A stretch of DNA of 64,000 bases. Origin: Planococcus salinus (GTDB lineage Bacteria > Bacillota > Bacilli > Bacillales_A > Planococcaceae). The stretch covers positions 456,250-520,249 of the forward strand of contig NZ_RIAX01000001.1 of the NCBI RefSeq assembly GCF_003719725.1. The letters are read 5' to 3'. Below are positions 25,615 through 33,438 of this stretch, piece after piece. The number at the start of each line of letters is the position of its first letter. Within the stretch, counting starts at the first letter, position 1. The notes beneath the pieces are model-generated. The model did no database searches. It was not told the DNA's origin and was given only the letters and a program-made list of their open reading frames with translations. The position numbers and the translations under genes were made by a program.

Positions 25615-25923
25615 TTAAATAGGCTCGATCTTTTCGAGAAAGTGGTGTCCTGCAAAATTTTGTGGGACACTAAAAGTAACTTTTACTTTTTCTCCTTTTT
25701 CTAGCTCTTTGATTTCTCCCCAAATCATAGAAGTAGTATCAAATTTAATAATTTCGCCTTCTAATTTTATTTCAACCATAAAGGACTCACTTTCAATTAT
25801 TCCAACGAATTCGCCTAATTCGGTATACACTTTTACCTCTCCAACATCGTTTGTGGGTTGGTCACAGCCATATAAAACGAGTGTAAATAGAAGTAACATT
25901 AAAACTAACCTCATTATTTTCAT
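25615..25923 (-). CDS. Small lipoprotein, unknown function
   Basis: 102 residues with a signal peptide ending in the lipobox VLYGC (Cys20). The mature part is about 80 residues and looks like a small beta barrel (VYTELGEFVGIIESESFMVEI, then EKGEKVKVTFSV). The pattern resembles short DUF3221-like lipoproteins seen elsewhere in this window (30709, 31108), but similarity is weak. It is monocistronic with its own terminator. Confidence 0.65.
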   Translation of the reverse strand: MKIMRLVLMLLLFTLVLYGCDQPTNDVGEVKVYTELGEFVGIIESESFMVEIKLEGEIIKFDTTSMIWGEIKELEKGEKVKVTFSVPQNFAGHHFLEKIEPI

Positions 25924-26088
25924 TGTTTGCCCCCTGAATATTTTTACTGTAACAAATTAGACGAAAACTTTCTTTGTTTGTTACAAAGGGCCTCCTTAAT
26001 TCTTTATTAAATCCTTATCCTCAACCCCTATAAATCTCCAGCATTCCCGCTCCGTCAAGTTTAGCTTTCTTGTACTATTGAAAAAGAC

Positions 26089-27147
26089 TTACCAACATCT
26101 GTATGAAAGATTCCATCCAATTTCCTCAAGAAAATCTTCCAGTGGAGGAAGCCTTTTCTTCGGTTGCCGGTTCGGCAGAAGAACCTCTTTCCGGAACTCC
26201 TTGAATAGCGATGGATCCATTTCCGGGAATTTCAGTTCCAGCCCAATTTTACTCCTTACATCAATCGCATCCAAGGAATCAATAATATATGCCGTCATGA
26301 CTGGAAACTCCTGCTGAATAGAGGGGAGATTTGCATAAAAAGCACTGATAAAGTTATGGAGTTCAAAGTAAGATTTGTTCGGATCAAAGGCCCCATCAAA
26401 CTTCCGCTCATGCTGCGGCGTGAACGAATGGGCACTTCCAGTCTCCCATATCCCGACCATCATCGCGAAAGCAGCCACTGCCGCCCGCCGGGTTTCATCG
26501 TCCGGATCCGTGAAGTGCAGATCATAGCGGTCAAACTCGAATACCCACGCGCCGTGAAAATACGTCGGCTCAAAAACTTTCAGTACATCTTCCACTTTCT
26601 CCACAATGGTCTTTTCATCTTCTGCAGTTTTAATTTCAGTACAGTTAGATGGAGCAGGATTTTTCTTGTTCTGAGGAAACTCCAGTCTGTTTCCGTGGTA
26701 ATTGATTGCTTGACGGTTCAGCCAAATGTCTGGGTTCATCGTGGAATCGAAAAGAGCCTCTTTCATCCAACGCATCGCCTCTCCCGGGTTTCCCAAGTCG
26801 TATATGGTGAACGCATAGAATGCTTTCAGCAGACCGGCCTGCTCATACCGATTCATCCCTTTCTTCAATACTTCCCTGGATTCTGTAAGCCGTCCTTGCA
26901 GCCGGTGCAACGAGCCGATTTGAGCATAGGCATTTATCGCTTCCTTATGGGGCAGTCCAAGTTCAAGCGCTCGCTCGTAATAACGAATTGCTTCTTCATC
27001 AGCTAAAATATCGCAGCCCCACGCGCACTCATAATGCAGCATCGCATGTTTCGGATACTGCTTGACAAGCTCTGCGAGAAGACGGTTCGATTCCACCACT
27101 TCGCCTTCGCGGCGCAACTTCAATGCCGCTTTCAGCTCTTCCTCCAT
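26089..27147 (-). CDS. TPR-repeat protein with an uncharacterised C-terminal domain
   Basis: 352 residues from the ATG at 27147 (AAGGGGTTGATCAAA upstream). The N-terminal ~150 residues are tetratricopeptide helices (AALKLRREGEVVESNRLLAEL, AIRYYERALELGLPHKEAINAYAQIGSLHRLQGRLTES region, GEAMRWMKEALFD). A Lys/Asn/Pro-rich linker leads to a second domain (~180-352) with YFHGAWVFEFDRYDLHF and AHSFTPQHERKFDGAFDPNKSYFELHNFISAF, which I do not recognise. In Bacillus, short TPR_5 proteins exist without the second part, so this may be a fusion. TPRs mediate protein binding; the partner is unknown. Confidence 0.75.
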   Translation of the reverse strand: MEEELKAALKLRREGEVVESNRLLAELVKQYPKHAMLHYECAWGCDILADEEAIRYYERALELGLPHKEAINAYAQIGSLHRLQGRLTESREVLKKGMNRYEQAGLLKAFYAFTIYDLGNPGEAMRWMKEALFDSTMNPDIWLNRQAINYHGNRLEFPQNKKNPAPSNCTEIKTAEDEKTIVEKVEDVLKVFEPTYFHGAWVFEFDRYDLHFTDPDDETRRAAVAAFAMMVGIWETGSAHSFTPQHERKFDGAFDPNKSYFELHNFISAFYANLPSIQQEFPVMTAYIIDSLDAIDVRSKIGLELKFPEMDPSLFKEFRKEVLLPNRQPKKRLPPLEDFLEEIGWNLSYRCW

Positions 27148-27584
27148 TTTGATCAACCCCTTCGTTGCAGCGGAGAACTTTTGTATGTACACTTATTCGA
27201 TGCCCTTATAATCGGTAAAAACACGTCTCGTTGTCCTCGTACAACAAGGATATAGGATTCCGAAAAGTTGAACAAGAAAGGTATCCGTAACACTACTAAG
27301 GTTACCGTATGTTAGCTCGAAGGTAAAAAATCATAGGAATAAGTAAATTCTTCTTTTCACTTCTTTTATAGAATTTCTATGAGCGATCCTTGAGTGGTTT
27401 ACGAATATATAACCTGAAACATCTCTTTAACGAAAACGTTCTAATTCTTATGGATAACGAGCTTCTTAAAAAAGCCTGAATACCATCAATCTAGTGATAC
27501 CTTATGGATGAAAGAACATATTTCATTTCGATACTACAGGAGAAACAATAAGTTCATTCCTTCCGGAACAAAAAGGAGCTGGAA
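27148..27584. other. Divergent intergenic region
   Basis: About 440 bases between divergent genes at 27147 (minus) and 27585 (plus). A partial copy of the recurring motif (GTATGTACACTTATTCGATG) is at 27183-27203. No gene is supported; promoters for both flanking genes should lie here. Confidence 0.45.
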
Positions 27585-28535
27585 ATGATGACAAGACACG
27601 AAACGATCACACTTGAACCACAGGCGGTTTTGCAGGATGAACTGACCGGCTATGCACTTCGGAACGCATCACTCGGTCCGGGTGACGAGATCTGCCTGCT
27701 GCTGGCAACTTCGGATCCCGAACTGATTGATGGAATGTTTCCGCAAAGCAAAACCGCAGAATTCATCGATTACAAAGTCGTTCTGCTCGCTAACGGGGAA
27801 AAGACGGTCATTCCCATCCGTCAGCAACCTTGGAATTATCGCTATATCCAACCTCTGGGCAATGATCAGCTCCTTCTTGTGTGTGCGAGAGCCACGAAAT
27901 ATGAAAATGGAGAAGCAGACGAAAACGCGAGAATCTTCGATACAAAAGGAAATTTCGTCCGCTCATTTTGCCTGGGAGACGGAATTGAACAGCTTTCTGC
28001 AACAGCAAACAAAAAGATTTGGACCGGGTATTTTGATGAAGGCGTGTTCGGTGGTCGCGGATGGGATGACCCCATTGGTAAACACGGACTGATCAATTGG
28101 AATGAATTCGGGGAAATCATCGACACATACGAACAGCCAGACAAGCATTTTGTCATGGACTGCCTGGGACTGAATGTACCTTCAGATGAAGAAGTATGGT
28201 TTAGTTGCGGGGTATGGGATTCCCAGATAGGAATCAGAAAAAACGGGAAAACGACTTATTACATGAATGAAGAAGTCCCCCTCTACCTTTCCGCTTTTGC
28301 CATGGATGATGATTCCCTGCTGTCCGATGATACAAGCCACCACAATGGAGTTTTTCATTTAGCTAAGCGGACAGGTGCAGCGTATCATAAAGTGAAAGAA
28401 CTCAGTTTCACGAATACTGAGGGGAACAAAATAATCCCAATCCGTGTCAGTGGACGCGGATCTAAACTCTTGCTGCAGTGTGAAAAGGAAAGTTACTTGT
28501 TCGATTTGGCAGAGAAGAAATCGGTTTTTGAGTAA
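27585..28535 (+). CDS. Hypothetical soluble protein, possible beta-propeller
   Basis: 316 residues, no signal peptide or TM. The sequence repeats strand-turn patterns with 'DTKGNFVRSFCLGDGIEQLSA' and 'NEFGEIIDTYEQPD', and conserved-looking ILxTxxGNxVxxxxxGD-like blades, which suggests a WD40/NHL-like beta-propeller. FGGRGWDDPIGKHGL is a striking Gly/Trp segment. The start ATG-ATG follows AAAAAGGAGCTGGAA. No function can be assigned. Confidence 0.65.
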   Translation: MMTRHETITLEPQAVLQDELTGYALRNASLGPGDEICLLLATSDPELIDGMFPQSKTAEFIDYKVVLLANGEKTVIPIRQQPWNYRYIQPLGNDQLLLVCARATKYENGEADENARIFDTKGNFVRSFCLGDGIEQLSATANKKIWTGYFDEGVFGGRGWDDPIGKHGLINWNEFGEIIDTYEQPDKHFVMDCLGLNVPSDEEVWFSCGVWDSQIGIRKNGKTTYYMNEEVPLYLSAFAMDDDSLLSDDTSHHNGVFHLAKRTGAAYHKVKELSFTNTEGNKIIPIRVSGRGSKLLLQCEKESYLFDLAEKKSVFE

Positions 28536-28556
28536 AGTTTACGAAAGGAGTTTTTC

Positions 28557-28880
28557 TTGTTGTTGGGATTTCTAAGTTTTGTACTAATCGTTCTTTCTGT
28601 TTTATTTTTTCTAATGGGATATGCCTATTTAACCGACAAAGCTGAAAGACTGATGATGTGGAGTTTTACAGGAAAAGTTGACAAGGTGACTGACAAAGAA
28701 GGATACAAAAAACAGCAGGGAAAGAATTCGATTCTAATGGGAATAATTTTCTTTCTGGTTCCAGTTTCTTTGTTACTCGTGAACAATTTTGAAACAAACC
28801 CAAAACTACTTTATCTATGGCTTTTTGTGTTAGCTGGTGTGACTATTACAAATGCCGTTCAGATTAGAAAGTATTTTTAG
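28557..28880 (+). CDS. Small three-TM membrane protein, DUF3784-like
   Basis: 107 residues: a hydrophobic N-terminal helix (FLSFVLIVLSVLFFLMGYAYL), a short cytoplasmic loop with a basic KKQQGKNS, then two more helices. The layout resembles DUF3784-type proteins of Firmicutes; the assignment is tentative. It starts at TTG within AAAGGAGTTTTTCTTGTTG, so the exact codon among the adjacent TTGs is open. It may be co-transcribed with the 27585 gene, 21 bases upstream. Confidence 0.6.
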   Translation: MLLGFLSFVLIVLSVLFFLMGYAYLTDKAERLMMWSFTGKVDKVTDKEGYKKQQGKNSILMGIIFFLVPVSLLLVNNFETNPKLLYLWLFVLAGVTITNAVQIRKYF

Positions 28881-28997
28881 ACTGGTTATTATGTAAATAT
28901 CTTGAGTCATATTTTTACGAAAAATTACGGTGTAACTTTCAATCCGCAAAACATGCTAACACCTAAGGAATATAAGAAATATACAGGAGGTCATTCT

Positions 28998-29432
28998 TTG
29001 AAGAAAAATTATTTATTTTACTTCTATATAGTTGCTTTCATTCTTTTCTTAGTAGCTTGTCAAAGTTCCAGTCTTACCGAAAAAGCCCGTGATCAGGAAA
29101 TCCCCATTTCACATGGTGGCATTACTGCCGAAACAGAAAAGGAACAATATTCAACTTCGGCTGAAAGAATTACTCTATTGATTCATAACGAAAGCGAAGA
29201 AGATCTAACTAGTGGAATCCGTCTTCATATACAAAAAAAAGTAGATGACATTTGGTATGAAGTTCCTTACCGTGAAGGTCCGGTTACGGAACAAGGAATC
29301 ATTCATTCTGCTGGACAGACTTCTGCGCTAAGTTGTCCAACTAGTGAGTTAAAGCATGACCTGGCTCCAGGCGAATATCGGGCGGTCTTCGGACCAGTCG
29401 CTGCACCGTTTGAAGTAGTAAAGAAAAATTGA
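28998..29432 (+). CDS. Lipoprotein with bacterial Ig-like (Big_14-type) domain
   Basis: 144 residues from a TTG at 28998 with a strong ACAGGAGGTCATTC; the longer frame upstream to 28902 has no ribosome binding site. The signal peptide ends in LVAC. The mature part is one Ig-like domain: TEKEQYSTSAERITLLIHNES, then DIWYEVPYREGPV and a C-terminal LAPGEYRAVFGP. It is a clear paralogue of the minus-strand gene at 30234, which carries TEKDAYTTSTDRIVLVITNNS and LSQGAYRATFAG. The role is unknown; such domains typically add adhesive or structural modules to surface proteins. Confidence 0.72.
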   Translation: MKKNYLFYFYIVAFILFLVACQSSSLTEKARDQEIPISHGGITAETEKEQYSTSAERITLLIHNESEEDLTSGIRLHIQKKVDDIWYEVPYREGPVTEQGIIHSAGQTSALSCPTSELKHDLAPGEYRAVFGPVAAPFEVVKKN

Positions 29433-29714
29433 ATGGTTCGTTTCTTTTATAAAAACAGGTAGTTTGAAATTTAATAACAACTCTATGTTTTACAATTAAT
29501 GTAACTTATTTCTTTCAAAAACGTCCTAATGTAAAACAGAGTGGTATTGTAAATGCGTCATTTCGATTATGAGTGCTTGATTTGCCAATTGCCACGTAAT
29601 CCTCTCATATTCTTTTTTCTAATGTCAGAAGTTCATTATCACAAATTTGCTTATCTCTTTACCCAGTGAACCATCTTATAACAAATAAATTTTTTAGAAG
29701 AAAAGGGTGATCCA

Positions 29715-30188
29715 ATGAAAACCTTTAAAGCAGTTATGTTCGGTATTTTCTATGGAGGAATCTTTTCAGCTCTTTCAGCCTTATTGTTAACTGGAGGTGC
29801 AAAAACTGCAGCTGGAGGTGGAAGTTCTTTTTTAGGTGAAAGCTGGCTTTTCATCGCAATTCTCTTACCTTTTATTTTAACGTTCGCTCTATTGGGTTCC
29901 TACTTTTCTAAAATCCATAAAATCTCCAAGAAAAAAGTATGGATCATCAGTTTTGTTTCTGCATTCTTAATCAGCTTATATACAGGAACTATTGGCACAC
30001 TGATAGGAGAATATATAGTAAGAGGCGGTATGGAAACAATTCTTGTAGGCCAGACTTTCCTTGCTGGAACTGTATATACGTTTGTATTGCTTCCGGTTAC
30101 AGTACCTCTGCTTTGGCTGCTGATTACAGGTTTCGTGCAAGTGCTGCACCAATATCATTTAAGCAATATAGAGCATTTTGAAAAATAG
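29715..30188 (+). CDS. Four-TM membrane protein, unknown function
   Basis: 157 residues with four hydrophobic helices (about 5-27, 43-63, 74-96 and 108-135) and a Gly-rich loop (GGAKTAAGGGSS) after the first. An AGAAAAGGGTGATCCA ribosome binding site precedes the ATG. No family recognised. It stands 280 bases downstream of the Ig-like lipoprotein gene, without recognisable content between them. Confidence 0.6.
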   Translation: MKTFKAVMFGIFYGGIFSALSALLLTGGAKTAAGGGSSFLGESWLFIAILLPFILTFALLGSYFSKIHKISKKKVWIISFVSAFLISLYTGTIGTLIGEYIVRGGMETILVGQTFLAGTVYTFVLLPVTVPLLWLLITGFVQVLHQYHLSNIEHFEK

Positions 30189-30233
30189 AATACTAATTTA
30201 CAAAGAATATCATAGCTGCAATTAAGCTATATT

Positions 30234-30674
30234 TCATTCTATTACTTCAAAATTGGCAGCCATGCCGGCAAAAGTTGCACGATACGCCCCTTGGGACAAA
30301 TCATACTTCAGCTCATCAGTGAATAAAGTAATGGTGCTCGTATTATTTGGTGGATGGGATCTACCGACGGCTTCAATAGGTCCTGATTCTTTAAGAGGAA
30401 ACTTATACCACTGCCCCTCCGCTTTTTTCTCCACCTCAAATAGCGTACCACCCAACGTTTCTTCGGAGTTATTAGTTATGACAAGCACGATTCTATCAGT
30501 CGATGTGGTATACGCATCTTTTTCGGTTCTAATCTCGATTCCGTCCTTTGATGACGGCAATTCCTGGACTTCCGCTTCTTCTTTTAAAACTTCCTGCTCG
30601 TTAAATAACATGAATGCTGCTGTTAAGCCGGCCAGAAATAACACAGCTATGCTGATGACGACCTTTTTATTCAT
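30234..30674 (-). CDS. Membrane-anchored Ig-like (Big_14-type) domain protein
   Basis: 146 residues: an N-terminal TM/signal anchor (VVISIAVLFLAGLTAAFMLF) without lipobox cysteine, an acidic linker (EVLKEEAEVQELPSSKDG) and an Ig-like domain with TEKDAYTTSTDRIVLVITNNS and LSQGAYRATFAGMAANFEVIE. It is paralogous to the lipoprotein at 28998 but differs in anchoring. The ribosome binding site TTAGGAGGGATGGA is good. It lies 34 bases downstream of the DUF3221-like gene, so the three minus-strand genes 31509-30234 may form an operon. Confidence 0.7.
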   Translation of the reverse strand: MNKKVVISIAVLFLAGLTAAFMLFNEQEVLKEEAEVQELPSSKDGIEIRTEKDAYTTSTDRIVLVITNNSEETLGGTLFEVEKKAEGQWYKFPLKESGPIEAVGRSHPPNNTSTITLFTDELKYDLSQGAYRATFAGMAANFEVIE

Positions 30675-30708
30675 TCCATCCCTCCTAATTCAAATACAGG
30701 CAGTAAAG

Positions 30709-31077
30709 TTAGCCGTCAATTTTTAATATCAGATTAGTGGAATCGATTCTGCCGGGACCCGTCTGTATTCCAGCAGAATCATAATATACCCTCACTTTTT
30801 CACCTGTTTCAAAGTCTGTTCCTGTTACACGATTAAAGAAAGGCACATCCACGAAAACCCCTTGAGAATTGGAAGCTCTCTCTTCCATCATGTCATTGAT
30901 TTCGTTTTGTGTTTCGCCTTCGATTTCTTCTGGTGTAAGCATGAACACCCATACTTCGTTGTCATTCGCCAGATGAACATAACCTTCTTCCGAGTATTGA
31001 TTCGACATCCAGAATCCGGTTCCAATCACCAGTAATGCTAAAATAGCAACAATAAATAATCCCGCTCTTTTTTTCAT
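30709..31077 (-). CDS. DUF3221-like exported protein
   Basis: 122 residues with an N-terminal TM/signal segment (AGLFIVAILALLVIGTGFWM) and a small beta-rich domain: EEGYVHLANDNEVWVFMLTPEE, then TDFETGEKVRVYYDSAGIQTGPGRI and a terminal LILKIDG. The end pattern 'G+KV+V...DSxPxxx' matches DUF3221/YobA-type proteins of Bacillus. The function is unknown. It is 30 bases downstream of another DUF3221-like gene, with a probable operon link. Confidence 0.68.
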   Translation of the reverse strand: MKKRAGLFIVAILALLVIGTGFWMSNQYSEEGYVHLANDNEVWVFMLTPEEIEGETQNEINDMMEERASNSQGVFVDVPFFNRVTGTDFETGEKVRVYYDSAGIQTGPGRIDSTNLILKIDG

Positions 31078-31107
31078 GAAACGCCTCGGCTCCTCTTCCG
31101 TTTTGAT

Positions 31108-31509
31108 TTATTCTTCCTTATGGTTCATTTCCACTTTTTCCGCTGGCACCGTGAGTATGCCAGGTTCTTGATGCGGCTTTGCCCGATCCCACCAGGCTAT
31201 TACTGCCTCTCCTTTCCCCAGATCCGGAAAATCGATGTCTTCATCCGTAAGCCAAATGGCGTTGTCATATGAATCTCCCGACAAAATTTCTCGAGAAGTC
31301 TTTTCCAGCGCTTCTTGTTGAGTGATGCCCTCGACAAGGAGAAACTTTTCATTTCCGCCTTCTTTGCCCTTGTCAATCACATAACCCTCCACTTCTTCCC
31401 ACGTAGTTGGTATCGTATCTTCTCCGGTTTCTGCAGTATTTTGCGTTGTTGTTTCTCCACAAGCACTCGTGAAGAGAAGCAAAGTAATTGTGAGAGTAAT
31501 TTTTTTCAT
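31108..31509 (-). CDS. DUF3221-like lipoprotein
   Basis: 133 residues from the ATG at 31509 (AGAAAGGAGAGCCTT upstream). The lipobox is TSAC (Cys17). The mature domain shows VEGYVIDKGKEGGNEKFLLV, DNAIWLTDEDIDFPDLGKGEAVIAW and PGILTVPAEKVEM, the DUF3221 layout (a small OB/beta-barrel-like fold). Its function is not known. It leads a probable three-gene operon of exported small domains (31108, 30709, 30234). Confidence 0.72.
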   Translation of the reverse strand: MKKITLTITLLLFTSACGETTTQNTAETGEDTIPTTWEEVEGYVIDKGKEGGNEKFLLVEGITQQEALEKTSREILSGDSYDNAIWLTDEDIDFPDLGKGEAVIAWWDRAKPHQEPGILTVPAEKVEMNHKEE

Positions 31510-31615
31510 AAGGCTCTCCTTTCTGCTTTTTTTCCTGTTATTACCTATTAGTCGATTTTGAATCCGAAATGTTACAAGCAAAGTCTTTGTAATGCTTGTT
31601 CGATTTCTTCCCAAC

Positions 31616-31651
31616 TGAAAAATCCATCTTTTTGTAAGATGGATTTTTCCA
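31616..31651 (-). terminator. Terminator between 31712 and the lipoprotein operon
   Basis: Perfect arms GAAAAATCCATC and GATGGATTTTTC; on the minus strand the 3' arm itself supplies a T-rich end. It terminates transcription from the gene ending at 31712. Confidence 0.8.
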
Positions 31652-31711
31652 GAAACATATATATGTATGGACAGAAAAATTATGTGGTATGATTTTTTAG
31701 AAGCTGTCCGA

Positions 31712-31942
31712 TTATTCTTTCTGGTTTTTCTCCAGTTCCTTTATAGTTTCTTTAAGACTCACGATTTCATCATTAAATTTAAACTCCATTTTTTGCATTC
31801 TGCTTTCAAGCTTGATGGCTTTGTTTTCGGCTGCATTGGCGACTCCAAAGATTAACCCTAAAGCAACACCGAAGAAAACACCTAGGGGTCCTAAAAAAAT
31901 CAATCCCAAAATCCCTCCTACCGCTACGTAAAGCACAGTCAT
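31712..31942 (-). CDS. Small membrane protein with C-terminal coiled coil
   Basis: 76 residues: two short Gly-rich hydrophobic helices (VLYVAVGGILGLIFLGPLGVFFGVALGLIFG) and a charged heptad tail (LESRMQKMEFKFNDEIVSLKETIKELEKN). Its layout matches the 56-residue gene at 21508 in principle (membrane plus coiled coil), without obvious sequence identity. It lies 16 bases downstream of the DUF1835 gene, so a two-gene operon is likely. Confidence 0.65.
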   Translation of the reverse strand: MTVLYVAVGGILGLIFLGPLGVFFGVALGLIFGVANAAENKAIKLESRMQKMEFKFNDEIVSLKETIKELEKNQKE

Positions 31943-31958
31943 TTTCTCACCTCTCCAA

Positions 31959-33071
31959 TCATCGAAGTTTCACTGAATAATGGCGCATGGATTTGGGAAT
32001 CCCTTTTAATTCGAATACTCCACTATAAACCAAATGACGAATCCGGTATTCCAGGTACAAATAGTTGATAAACTCATCTGTTTGCGTCACGATCTCTCCG
32101 ATCAATTTTCCTGTTAAAACAAAATCTTTGGTTTCTTGCTTCTGATGCAGCTTTTCTAAAGTTTCGATGATCATGGAATCGAAATAATCTTCTGCAACGG
32201 TCCGAATCTGACCGTCGATCCATACACGTAATACTTCTTTCGTTTTGGAAAGTTCTTCCCATTCGCTTTGGTATTGCCTCCGTAATTCTTGCGTAAGCGG
32301 TCTGTCTTTTTTGCTGTTTTCAAAGAACTGCTGTAGTTTTTCTGCATCCAATTGCCCTGTATGGAAAATGGCCGGCTCGTCTTCGGCAGCAAAATATTTT
32401 TCATAAAGTTTTGTTGTGTTTAGAAGAAAAATCTCATTTGTCTTTTGCCCCAGCATATAAAGAAAGAAACGGAGACCTGTCTGTTCTTCGGCGTTGTCTC
32501 CACCCCAGATATAAATAGGTACCTGATTTTCTATATCTTCAATTTCACGCAGCGCATTCGTAAATTTCCCTTTATATTCATCGTCTTCCTGCTCAAAGTT
32601 AATATTCTCCAACAGCCATTCTTCGCGGAAACTTTGACCTGTTTTTTCTTCTAGCTTCCATAAAGGTCCAATTGAAAAAGCATCCGGAAAGCCAATGACA
32701 GTCTTTGGCCGTTCAAGTCCAATTCTCAACGAGCCTGCGACCGATTCTGAAACAACAAGATGAACTGCACCCACTTGCTTCTCCGGCTTCTTTAAATGAC
32801 GGTTTTTTTGTATATGTTCGTTTATTTCCTCTGCTATTTCAGCCATATCTTCTTGGTTCAAAAAGAAACTCGTTCCTTCAATCGGCTGTTTTTCCTTGCG
32901 GTTGAACGTTTCAAACGTCTCCCCTTGTTCAATTTCAAACGCCTCCCACTTGCTGGGGTCCATCAGGTCCGAAACCGATACATATGTGTGAGTTTCATTG
33001 CGATAAACCAGAACGGTGGTGGGTTCCAGTAAAAAATAAATAAATGGATCGTTGATTTTTGTTTTAACCAA
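31959..33071 (-). CDS. DUF1835/DUF3658 domain protein
   Basis: 370 residues. The middle domain begins VHLVVSESVAGSLRIGL and contains VIGFPDAFSIGPLWKLEEKTGQ, the DUF1835 pattern. The C-terminal part (VLRVWIDGQIRTVAEDYFDSMIIE, then RHLVYSGVFELKGIPKSMRHYSVK) fits DUF3658. The first ~100 residues are an extra domain with WEAFEIEQGETFETF. Members occur singly in many Bacillales genomes; the biochemical function is unknown. No TM or signal peptide is present. The start follows GGAGGGGCGTTTTG. Confidence 0.78.
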   Translation of the reverse strand: MVKTKINDPFIYFLLEPTTVLVYRNETHTYVSVSDLMDPSKWEAFEIEQGETFETFNRKEKQPIEGTSFFLNQEDMAEIAEEINEHIQKNRHLKKPEKQVGAVHLVVSESVAGSLRIGLERPKTVIGFPDAFSIGPLWKLEEKTGQSFREEWLLENINFEQEDDEYKGKFTNALREIEDIENQVPIYIWGGDNAEEQTGLRFFLYMLGQKTNEIFLLNTTKLYEKYFAAEDEPAIFHTGQLDAEKLQQFFENSKKDRPLTQELRRQYQSEWEELSKTKEVLRVWIDGQIRTVAEDYFDSMIIETLEKLHQKQETKDFVLTGKLIGEIVTQTDEFINYLYLEYRIRHLVYSGVFELKGIPKSMRHYSVKLR

Positions 33072-33243
33072 AACGCCCCTCCTTTTTCCTTTATTTTACC
33101 ATATACACTTTTCAACCAATAAAATTTATCGGTAAATCACTTTCTTCTGAATTAAGTGGTAAGCATGAAATAAAACCGTATATCCTTGTAAATCGTCTTT
33201 TTTATGATCAAAACTTAACGTCAAAAAGCATATATAAACGAGA

Positions 33244-33275
33244 AAAGCCCTCCTAATGACGGAGGACTTTTAAGT
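33244..33275 (-). terminator. Terminator of the BCCT transporter gene
   Basis: Arms AAAGCCCTCC and GGAGGACTTT, loop of 7. On the minus strand it is followed by TCTCG, with T-rich arm ends. Confidence 0.6.
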
Positions 33276-33313
33276 GTAAATTATATAAGTTGAACTAATC
33301 ATTTTAATCTGAT

Positions 33314-33357
33314 GATATTCCGCAAAGCAGCTGCGCTTGCCGCGGGCGAGCGGCGAG
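33314..33357. repeat. GC-rich dispersed intergenic repeat, short copy
   Basis: It opens with GATATTCCGCAAAGCAGC and continues GCTTGCCGCGGGCGAGCGGCGAG. The first 24 bases recur at 63758-63781 with one change. GC content jumps far above the surroundings. Such GC-rich intergenic repeats are common in Planococcaceae genomes. Confidence 0.65.
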
Positions 33358-33438
33358 TAAAAGGATAATTCTTTAGTTTAACTTATACAGTATGAATGTT
33401 TCACTGATTTTTATTTTATAAACGGTTTTTCTCGTCTC

